A stretch of 6,100 nt of DNA. It comes from Prevotella sp. (GTDB lineage Bacteria > Bacteroidota > Bacteroidia > Bacteroidales > Bacteroidaceae). The notes beneath the pieces were generated by a model. The model had not been told where the DNA came from and did no database searches. It saw nothing but the letters and a program-made list of their open reading frames with translations. Below, piece by piece: positions 1-5,429 of this stretch. The stretch lies in NCBI GenBank assembly GCA_021204605.1, contig JAJPZD010000234.1:1-6100 (forward strand). Direction: 5' to 3'. The position numbers were made by a program, and so were the translations under genes. Within the stretch, counting starts at the first letter, position 1; each line of letters starts with the position of its first letter.

Positions 1-1001
1 GTGAGATGAAGAAGGGTATGTTCTCTATGATGAACTATTTCCTCCCGTTGAAGGGCATCGCCTCCATGCACTGCTCAGCCAACTGTGATATGGAGGGCAA
101 GAACACCGCAATCTTCTTCGGCCTCTCAGGTACAGGCAAGACCACTCTTTCCACTGACCCCAAACGTCTGCTTATCGGAGATGACGAGCACGGCTGGGAC
201 GACAATGGTGTGTTCAACTTTGAGGGCGGCTGCTATGCCAAGGTCATCAACCTTGACAAGGAGTCAGAGCCTGACATCTACAACGCTATCCGCCGCAACG
301 CTCTCCTTGAGAACGTAACGGTTGACGAGAACGGAAAGATCGACTTTAACGACAAGAGTGTAACGGAGAATACCCGCGTCTCTTATCCTATTGACCATAT
401 CGACAACATCGTGCGCCCTGTTTCCGCCGCTCCTGCAGCAAACCAGGTGATTTTCCTGTCTGCCGATGCTTTCGGCGTACTGCCTCCTGTTTCTATCCTT
501 ACTCCGGAGCAGACGAAATATTATTTCCTCTCTGGTTTTACGGCTAAGCTGGCAGGTACGGAGCGTGGTATCACCGAGCCGACACCTACTTTCTCTGCCT
601 GCTTCGGTCAGGCCTTCCTTGAACTGCAACCTACCAAGTATGCTGAGGAATTAGTGAAGAGAATGGAGAAGAGCGGTGCCAAGGCTTACCTTGTAAATAC
701 GGGCTGGAATGGCTCCGGCAAGCGTATCTCTATCCGTGATACACGTGGTATCATTGATGCGATACTCGACGGATCGATCAATACGGCACCTACAAAGAGC
801 ATCCCGATGTTCAATTTCGAGGTGCCCACGGAGTTGCCAGGTGTTGATCCTAATATCCTTGATCCTCGCGACACATACGCCGAGGCTTCACAGTGGGAAG
901 AGAAGGCAAAGGACCTCGCGGGTCGTTTCATAAAGAATTTCAAGAAATACGAAGGCAATGAGGCTGGAAAGGCACTTGTTGCCGCCGGTCCGAAAATCTA
1001 A
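1..1001 (+). CDS. pckA: Phosphoenolpyruvate carboxykinase (ATP), 3' part, 5'-truncated by window edge
   Basis: This cytosolic enzyme interconverts oxaloacetate + ATP and PEP + CO2 + ADP. In fermenting Bacteroidales it is thought to run mainly towards oxaloacetate, feeding succinate formation. The frame is open from the left edge, so the ATG at 6 is an internal Met: the preceding codons read G-E, as in family members. Counting from that Met, every catalytic element expected in this part is visible. K2/K3 and H22 match E. coli K212/K213/H232. The P-loop GLSGTGKTT is at 39-47. The metal-binding Asp of LIGDDEHGW is D60 (E. coli D269). R124 in NTRVSYPI equals R333, and R240/T246 in GKRISIRDT equal R449/T455. 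The C-terminus ends in ALVAAGPKI, very like the E. coli enzyme. About 205-210 N-terminal residues lie outside the window. The gene ends in TAA and shows no frameshift. The E. coli numbering is from memory but is internally consistent (constant offset of 209 after H22). Confidence 0.98.
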   Translation, partial: EMKKGMFSMMNYFLPLKGIASMHCSANCDMEGKNTAIFFGLSGTGKTTLSTDPKRLLIGDDEHGWDDNGVFNFEGGCYAKVINLDKESEPDIYNAIRRNALLENVTVDENGKIDFNDKSVTENTRVSYPIDHIDNIVRPVSAAPAANQVIFLSADAFGVLPPVSILTPEQTKYYFLSGFTAKLAGTERGITEPTPTFSACFGQAFLELQPTKYAEELVKRMEKSGAKAYLVNTGWNGSGKRISIRDTRGIIDAILDGSINTAPTKSIPMFNFEVPTELPGVDPNILDPRDTYAEASQWEEKAKDLAGRFIKNFKKYEGNEAGKALVAAGPKI

Positions 1002-1020
1002 TCCGTGAGGACTGGATAAG

Positions 1021-1050
1021 GTTGGTTAGACTGCTTTTTGTTTAACCAAT
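1021..1050 (+). other. Stem-loop just downstream of pckA
   Basis: TTGGTTAGAC (1022-1031) pairs with GTTTAACCAA (1040-1049), giving 10 pairs with one G-U and an 8-base T-rich loop (1032-1039). It starts 20 bases after the pckA stop. No U-tract follows, so it may protect the mRNA 3' end rather than terminate transcription. The structure was paired by eye and no folding energy was computed. Confidence 0.5.
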
Positions 1051-1076
1051 AGTATAAAACAACCATAAGATTAGAA

Positions 1077-1110
1077 AGCCGTGTGTTTCCAGTGATGAAA
1101 GCACACGGCT
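1077..1110 (+). terminator. Probable rho-independent terminator of pckA
   Basis: AGCCGTGTG (1077-1085) pairs perfectly with CACACGGCT (1102-1110). Three further inner pairs (one G-U) leave a loop of about 10 bases. The stem is GC-rich and is the strongest hairpin in the pckA-ffs gap. The sequence after it (GCTGTTGT) is only moderately T-rich, so termination is likely but not certain. Confidence 0.55.
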
Positions 1111-1124
1111 GCTGTTGTAGAAGC

Positions 1125-1149
1125 CCCCTTCAACTTCCCCCTGAAGGGG
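1125..1149. repeat. Short C/G-rich inverted repeat (REP-like hairpin)
   Basis: CCCCTTCA (1125-1132) and TGAAGGGG (1142-1149) form a perfect 8-bp stem around a C-rich 9-base loop. Similar CCCCTT...AAGGGG units are often scattered between genes in Prevotella/Bacteroides-type genomes; that statement is from general memory. Only one copy is in the window, so membership of a dispersed family is an inference. Confidence 0.4.
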
Positions 1150-1223
1150 AGAGCTTTGTACCCTCGTTTCATCCATGTTTCATCCTATGTAGGGTCCCAT
1201 TTTACTGAGGACTTTATTCTTGT

Positions 1224-1264
1224 ATTTTTCATTTTTTTCATTTTTCATTTTTCTTTTTCATTTA
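1224..1264. repeat. T-rich tandem tract (CATTTTT-like units) upstream of the SRP RNA promoter
   Basis: About 40 bases consist almost only of T runs split by CA or C (units such as TTTTTCA repeated four to five times with small length changes). The tract ends about 8 bases before the -7 box of the SRP RNA gene. It may act as an AT-rich upstream element strengthening a stable-RNA promoter, or may simply be low-complexity sequence. I see no coding sequence anywhere in 1002-1285. Confidence 0.5.
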
Positions 1265-1271
1265 TAATTCC

Positions 1272-1279
1272 TATCTTTG
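1272..1279 (+). promoter_or_regulatory. Bacteroidota -7 promoter box for the SRP RNA-tRNA unit
   Basis: TATCTTTG matches the Bacteroidota sigma-ABfr -7 consensus TAnnTTTG exactly. Transcription would begin a few bases downstream, near 1285-1287, which fits the 5' end of the SRP RNA helix. No clear -33 TTTG is present at the usual spacing; the region there is T-rich. Confidence 0.75.
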
Positions 1280-1285
1280 CACCCG

Positions 1286-1390
1286 CAAATGGGTAAGTCT
1301 TGCACGGTCAGCTCCCTTCGAATCCTCCAGGACGGGAACGTAGCAAAGGTAGTTGGTTGTAGCGATGCGATGTAAGTAGCTTGCCCACCC
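1286..1390 (+). ncRNA. ffs: Small bacterial signal recognition particle RNA (4.5S-type)
   Basis: This is the RNA of the signal recognition particle, which binds Ffh and targets ribosomes making membrane and secreted proteins. The diagnostic apical domain is visible. A GGAA tetraloop (1335-1338) is closed by ACG/CGT. Below it is the asymmetric Ffh-binding loop with AGCA on the 3' side (1342-1345). Below that CCT (1324-1326) pairs with AGG (1347-1349). The ends pair as well: GGGTAAG (1291-1297) with CTTGCCC (1380-1386), then CTTGCA (1299-1304) with TGTAAG (1371-1376). A length of about 105 nt suits the small bacterial class without an Alu domain. The 5' end is set from the -7 box at 1272. The 3' end falls directly before the tRNA gene, so both are probably made as one precursor. 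Exact ends are uncertain by a few bases. Confidence 0.93.
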
Positions 1391-1391
1391 C

Positions 1392-1465
1392 GCCTCTTTA
1401 GCTCAGTTGGCCAGAGCACGTGATTTGTAATCTCGGGGTCGTTGGTTCGAATCCGACAAGAGGCT
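1392..1465 (+). tRNA. tRNA-Thr (anticodon UGU)
   Basis: This tRNA reads ACA-type threonine codons. The cloverleaf can be drawn fully. The acceptor GCCTCTT (1392-1398) pairs with AAGAGGC (1458-1464), and the discriminator is T1465. The D-stem is GCTC/GAGC (1401-1404/1414-1417). The anticodon stem is CGTGA/TCTCG around loop TTTGTAA (1424-1430), with anticodon TGT at 1426-1428. The T-stem GTTGG/CCGAC encloses TTCGAAT. CCA is not encoded and must be added after transcription. The anticodon stem contains one T-T mismatch (1421/1433). The gene starts about one base after the SRP RNA and has no promoter of its own in that space. Confidence 0.97.
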
Positions 1466-1493
1466 CAAAAATAAAGATAAGAATAGTTTCAGA

Positions 1494-1523
1494 AAAGCGG
1501 AAATTCCACAGGAGTTCCGCTTT
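1494..1523. terminator. Bidirectional terminator between tRNA-Thr and the convergent helicase gene
   Basis: AAAGCGGAA (1494-1502) pairs with TTCCGCTTT (1515-1523). An inner TCC/GGA (1505-1507/1511-1513) can extend the stem. On the + strand CTGTTATCTTAT follows; on the - strand the stem ends in a T run (CTTTTCTG). The hairpin starts 9 bases beyond the helicase stop codon and 28 bases after the tRNA, so it is placed to end both convergent transcripts. Confidence 0.7.
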
Positions 1524-1531
1524 CTGTTATC

Positions 1532-4500
1532 TTATACACACTCCTTTCTTTCCACCATACCACCCTTGCTTCTTATATATTCTATCATATAGTGGAAGAT
1601 GTCGTTTGTTGACAGCACCGTTTCGTTGCCGGTCATTATCATCTGGCAGCGTGCCCTTGTCATCGCCACGTTGAGCTTCCGGTCGATGATATGTCCCTCA
1701 TCCATAAAACAGTTGGCGGTGAGGAAGTCCAACTGCCACGTGTTCTGCACTGTGAACGAATAGATTATCACGTCGCGCTGGCTGCCCTGGTATCTCTCCA
1801 CCGTATCAATGGAGACGTTTTCAAGTTCTTCCATACCGAGTTTCTCTACCTCCTGGCGTATCATAGCTATCTGGTTGCGGTAGGGCACGATTACTCCCAC
1901 ACTCTTGCTGGGGTCGAAACTGTCACCTGACATCAGTCTAAGCCTGTACAGCAGTTGGGCAACGATTGCAGCCTCGTCGGTGTTCACCTTGTCGGAGATG
2001 TCGGGACGGCGGCACAGACGTGATGGGATAAAAATCATTCTATGGGTTCTCAATAGGGCAACAAGGGTATCTGTCTTTCCTATGTCGGCATAGCTGATCA
2101 CTCTCTCTTCCTGGTGGCGCAGGTGGACAGGCACGAGTCGCTCGTTGGAGTAGAACATCTGATTAGGAAACTCCGCCACTTCGGGGTGCATCCTGCCGTA
2201 ACGGTTGAGCACGCCTAAGAACTCCCCTCTGCCGGCTTTGCGTTCTATGCGGAGCAGTCGTTCGAAAAGGGAGTTGCGGCAGTTGTCCAAGCCGATACCA
2301 GTCAAAAGGTCGCTGCTTACTGATGACACCTTCTCGCTTTGCTGCACCACGGCGGGCAGTTGCTTGTGGTCGCCTATCATTATGAACCGCCCGATGCCGC
2401 ATTTGTCATCACCTTCCTGGCTCATGCGGTGAACGGCAAGCAGTCCCACGATGTTGGGCTCAAGTATCTGCGATGCCTCGTCGATTATGGCGAGAGAGAA
2501 ACTCTTTATGTCGAAGATGAACGGTCGTGCCATGAGCGTTGACGTGGTGCCGGTGATTATCCGTGTAGTCATTATCCGTTTCTTAGTGTCTTCCAACTTG
2601 GGACAATCTTTGGCTATTTCCGAGAGCAGGCGTGCCTTGAAACAAGGGTCGGCACTGTATTCATTGCCGAGGCGGATATAGTCAAGGTCTGCGCTTTCCA
2701 ACATTGAGCAAATCTCGTCAACGGCTCTGTTGGTGTATGCCATGAGCAATATTGAGCCGTTGCCTGATGACAGCTCCTCCTCAACCAAGAACTTCAATGC
2801 CATGGATGTCTTGCCTGTTCCAGGCGGGCCGATAAGCAGGAAATAATCTTTTGCCTGCTTTGCCTTCTGCAATATGTCGTTGTAACCCCCATCATACTGG
2901 CGTGTAAGCGTTGCCGCGCCGTCTCTTTCTGGTTGCCGCTTTCCGAAAAGCAGTTCTTTGCGGTGTGCGGGTGCCGTCATCAGTTCGTGTAGCCCTCTCA
3001 CCGCACTGCTCCATGACATATCCGATCCTGCGTGCTCCACGGCATACAGCTCGTTGGTAATGCCATTCTGTACTTTGAATATATCAGGGTTCTGCTGCCC
3101 GTTCATCAGAGCCACGACGAGTTCCGAAGAGCGTATCTCCTTGATATTACCCTTGTAGAGTATGCTCCTGCGCACGTCTGGTTCGGAGTCTCGCTGGTAC
3201 TGGTAGAGGAAAATCATGTCTCCACGTCGGAAATTCGGCAGGAAGCCGCCTCCCTGTTTGGGAACGCTCAGGGTGATGATATTGAAGGCGTTCCCACCGT
3301 CAGTCTTCTCCCTTTTCTTTATCGTCAGTCCTAAGTAGATATTCCCTGTCTCCAATTTCTCTGCGATGGGCATGTTCCACAGGTCAGCCATACAGCTGTT
3401 CACCCCCTCTTGTGCTCCTACCTTGGATATCAGCCGCTCTCTATAGATGAACGTCATCATCCTGCAGAAATAGTCATGCTCCAATGTCGTGAGATTTTGC
3501 AATGGCTCTGTTACCGCCTCTATCTGGGGCAGTTGGAAACGGATATACAGGTTTGAGGTGGTCTTTTCGGTGTTCAACACATCGGGAGTGAGGTGTGGGA
3601 GTACGAAACAGAATCCTTCCTCCGCTATCTTTATGTCGGTAGCCACTATCTGGTTTCTCACTTTCATGGCTTCATAGAACAGTTGCTGGTAAAAAGCCAC
3701 TTCTATGAGACCTTGGTATGGAGGGTATTTGGAGTAGAGCAGTTTGATGTTTGTCTTGTCGTGGTTAAGGTTGAAATTGTATCTCAATACAGCATAATAG
3801 AGCAGCAACTGCACGTAGTGGGGCTCTAATTGGGTGCTGCCATGATTGCCCTTGCGCCCTGTCTCTATGTTGTAGTTGCGCCCGGACTTCTGTTCTATGA
3901 GCAGCCGCAGGTCGGTTGTCATCAGGTCAACACGCCCTTGCAGTCCGAGTCGTTCGCAGACGAAAGATGGCTCCAATATTGTCTTTCTCCTGTCATACAC
4001 GCCGAACATCGTATCGACGGCCTCACGGATGTTGTTCGCCTGGTTAGTGGCTTCCAACTTGAACTTATCGCCGTTGAGGTCGGAGCAGGTGCAGTATTCG
4101 AGAGCCTTTTCCTTGAAACTCTCACGCATCGTCCTGCCAAAGTCGAAATCCTCCTCATGGTTCACCATCCCATCAAGCGCACTGCCGGCAAATCCTCCCA
4201 ACAAGGTGGCGAAGGAGTTCGTCTTTTGAGCTAACCGCTCTATGGTATAGTTGAGAGCGTGGTGCCCGTATTCCTTGAAACAAGAGGCTATGGAACTGAT
4301 GTCAATGAGGTAGTCGGGCTCGACGACGACAAGTCGAGGCACGGCAACCTTTATGCCTTCCTTTGTGTCATCTATCTTGCTGTCAAGCAGGTTCATCTGC
4401 ATCCCCCCTTTTGCCAACTTCATTATATAGTTGAGGTGACTGGCGGAACAGTCAACGGCAAGCTGCTCTTTGTCAAGGCCTCTCTCTGACGTAACATAGA

Positions 4501-4936
4501 TGTAATTGTTGTCTTTTTTGTTTACTATGCACCTGATGTATCTTACGTCAAGCCCCTCTGTCTTCGCATAGGGGCGGTTGCCCTTTGGCAGGTGTTTCAG
4601 CAGAAAGTCGGGAATGGCCTCCCCTGTAATGGCGGATACGAATATGCTGAGAGCACGCAGGTCGTAGGGGAAATCCTCCTCGTCATACCTGTCAGTGCTG
4701 TTGGAGTTGCGCCGCATTGTGTGTATCGCTATCCTGTCGGATACCGATATGTTGTGCTTATTGCAGAGGGTGTTGACCTTGGCGAACAGGCCGCCGTATT
4801 CCTGACTCCCATCACGGAGTGCCTCATGGCATGCCGCCTCAAGGGTCTCGTGCAACAACTTTACCAATACATCGGGCTTTGCCTTGCTGATAAGTTGCGC
4901 TATCTCTTGTATCCTGTCAAATAATGGGTGTGCCAT
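1532..4936 (-). CDS. Dna2-like PD-(D/E)XK nuclease-SF1B helicase fusion protein
   Basis: This 1134-residue protein should unwind DNA with ATP and cut it. Residues 1-220 match nothing I recognise. A RecB/Cas4-type nuclease core follows: GLQGRVDLM (331-339, D337), LIEQKSG (346-352, E348 and K350) and QLLLYYAVLRY (376-386). It resembles the Dna2 pattern GLKGxxD...ExK...Q. Residues 566-612 (FRRGDMIFLYQY onward) look like the 1B beta-barrel of Dna2/Upf1 helicases. The helicase has Walker A GPPGTGKT (703-710), Ia AYTNRAVDE (733-741), Walker B IIDEAS (817-822), III GDHKQLPAV (855-863), IV RYGRMHP (912-918), a VIVPYRNQ motif (1015-1022), V DTVERYQGSQRD (1044-1055) and VI NVAMTRAR (1089-1096). The Dna2 Fe-S cysteine set is not evident. 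ATG at 4936 is the only start after an in-frame TAA (4961-4963). No TAnnTTTG box lies in the 43-base gap to the Bro-N remnant, so co-transcription with it is likely. Role (repair or phage defence) is open. Confidence 0.94.
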   Translation of the reverse strand: MAHPLFDRIQEIAQLISKAKPDVLVKLLHETLEAACHEALRDGSQEYGGLFAKVNTLCNKHNISVSDRIAIHTMRRNSNSTDRYDEEDFPYDLRALSIFVSAITGEAIPDFLLKHLPKGNRPYAKTEGLDVRYIRCIVNKKDNNYIYVTSERGLDKEQLAVDCSASHLNYIMKLAKGGMQMNLLDSKIDDTKEGIKVAVPRLVVVEPDYLIDISSIASCFKEYGHHALNYTIERLAQKTNSFATLLGGFAGSALDGMVNHEEDFDFGRTMRESFKEKALEYCTCSDLNGDKFKLEATNQANNIREAVDTMFGVYDRRKTILEPSFVCERLGLQGRVDLMTTDLRLLIEQKSGRNYNIETGRKGNHGSTQLEPHYVQLLLYYAVLRYNFNLNHDKTNIKLLYSKYPPYQGLIEVAFYQQLFYEAMKVRNQIVATDIKIAEEGFCFVLPHLTPDVLNTEKTTSNLYIRFQLPQIEAVTEPLQNLTTLEHDYFCRMMTFIYRERLISKVGAQEGVNSCMADLWNMPIAEKLETGNIYLGLTIKKREKTDGGNAFNIITLSVPKQGGGFLPNFRRGDMIFLYQYQRDSEPDVRRSILYKGNIKEIRSSELVVALMNGQQNPDIFKVQNGITNELYAVEHAGSDMSWSSAVRGLHELMTAPAHRKELLFGKRQPERDGAATLTRQYDGGYNDILQKAKQAKDYFLLIGPPGTGKTSMALKFLVEEELSSGNGSILLMAYTNRAVDEICSMLESADLDYIRLGNEYSADPCFKARLLSEIAKDCPKLEDTKKRIMTTRIITGTTSTLMARPFIFDIKSFSLAIIDEASQILEPNIVGLLAVHRMSQEGDDKCGIGRFIMIGDHKQLPAVVQQSEKVSSVSSDLLTGIGLDNCRNSLFERLLRIERKAGRGEFLGVLNRYGRMHPEVAEFPNQMFYSNERLVPVHLRHQEERVISYADIGKTDTLVALLRTHRMIFIPSRLCRRPDISDKVNTDEAAIVAQLLYRLRLMSGDSFDPSKSVGVIVPYRNQIAMIRQEVEKLGMEELENVSIDTVERYQGSQRDVIIYSFTVQNTWQLDFLTANCFMDEGHIIDRKLNVAMTRARCQMIMTGNETVLSTNDIFHYMIEYIRSKGGMVERKECV

Positions 4937-4979
4937 TCGTGATAATTTTTTTAATTTGGATTAAAGCGGGAATTGTCAA

Positions 4980-5231
4980 TCAGTCGGCTTTCCTCATCTT
5001 TCCGTCAGGAGCCTCGCATTTGAACCCGTGAGTGGCACTCACGACTTGAATATTCTGTTGTTTGAATTTCCTTTTCAGCCAACGCCAATAACTGCCCGCC
5101 CTGTTATAATCAGCTTCATTGTTAATGGCCCGCACGATATCTATTGCCGAAAACAACCAGCAGTTGTTCTCATCATCCCAAACAGCGCGTACATCCCGGT
5201 CATTGAAAAACCGTATAGACTTTATAGACAA
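4980..5231 (-). pseudogene. Truncated Bro-N (phage antirepressor-type) protein remnant
   Basis: The 83-residue reading resembles the start of Bro-N domain proteins common in Bacteroidales. IRFFNDRDVRAVWDDENN at the N-terminus, then WLFSAIDIVRAI, YWRWLKRKFK and APDGKMRKAD, follow the family pattern (F..+.VR..WD...W.FS..D.V..., YW..LK.+, .DGKMR.TD). Family members as I recall them usually continue for 100-200 residues after DGKMR.TD. Here a TGA follows at once, and the helicase gene starts 43 bases later. The frame has no ATG near its start: the only candidate is TTG at 5231, with an in-frame TAA five codons upstream. The rare start and the sudden end suggest decay. A short translated protein is still possible because the frame is otherwise clean and a -7 box lies about 29 bases upstream. 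Hand-counted GC is near 42% in one row, lower than much of the helicase gene. Confidence 0.6.
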
Positions 5232-5259
5232 TTCAGTTATTGATTAACCTTTTCTTTCT

Positions 5260-5267
5260 CAAAAGTA
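5260..5267 (-). promoter_or_regulatory. Putative -7 box for the Bro-N remnant-helicase transcript
   Basis: Read on the minus strand this is TACTTTTG, matching TAnnTTTG. Transcription would start near 5253-5255, giving a leader of about 22 bases before the TTG at 5231. No -33 TTTG is found at the usual spacing. It is the only matching -7 box I found upstream of the helicase on that strand. Confidence 0.5.
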
Positions 5268-5311
5268 CAAATAATTTTTGATAAAAGAAATAATTTAGAC
5301 AACAAAATTGC

Positions 5312-5323
5312 TTTTGTACAAAA
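5312..5323. promoter_or_regulatory. Perfect 12-bp palindrome in the divergent promoter region
   Basis: TTTTGTACAAAA is its own reverse complement. The 7-mer GTACAAA inside it (5316-5322) also occurs at 5265-5271, overlapping the leftward -7 box. The pair could be operator half-sites between the divergent promoters. In such AT-rich sequence chance is a real alternative. Confidence 0.3.
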
Positions 5324-5400
5324 ATCTTTTCTAAAAAGGACGATTTTATTAATTTTCACAAATAACCAAGTGCTTTTAGGAAATTATGCTTGAAATTTAA

Positions 5401-5416
5401 TATCTTTGCAAAGATA
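5401..5416 (+). promoter_or_regulatory. -7 promoter box of the methyltransferase, inside a perfect 16-bp palindrome
   Basis: TATCTTTG (5401-5408) matches the Bacteroidota -7 consensus. The following eight bases are its exact reverse complement, so TATCTTTGCAAAGATA is a perfect 16-bp palindrome covering the -7 box and the expected start of transcription. The leader would be only about 15 bases. No good -33 TTTG is seen; TTTT at 5374-5377 is the nearest. The symmetry suggests an operator for a dimeric repressor, perhaps controlling the methylase, but this is inferred. Confidence 0.6.
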
Positions 5417-5429
5417 CAAAATCGTTTAC

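Noticed and set aside
6..8. ATG at 6 as the start of a short pckA
   Set aside because: The frame is open to the window edge and the preceding G-E codons match the conserved GEMKKG stretch, so this is an internal methionine of a longer gene.
264..629. 121-codon minus-strand open frame
   Set aside because: Shadow of pckA, whose frame is certain; the product is arginine-rich without a domain.
1224..1264. CRISPR-like or microsatellite array
   Set aside because: The units are only 6-9 bases of T-rich sequence with no spacers, so it is low-complexity DNA and not a CRISPR array.
1420..1674. 84-codon plus-strand open frame
   Set aside because: It starts inside tRNA-Thr, crosses the terminator hairpin and runs antisense into the helicase 3' end.
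3830..4234. 134-codon plus-strand open frame (also 3876-4229, 117 codons)
   Set aside because: It lies wholly antisense to the nuclease domain of the helicase gene, whose frame carries clear catalytic motifs. The translation shows no recognisable domain.
4592..4924. 110-codon plus-strand open frame
   Set aside because: Antisense shadow of the helicase N-terminal part. It has no promoter of its own and no family resemblance.
1532..4936. Cas4 or CRISPR adaptation protein
   Set aside because: The nuclease core is Cas4/RecB-like, but no Cas1, Cas2 or repeat array is present. Fusion to a full SF1B helicase points to a Dna2-like protein instead.
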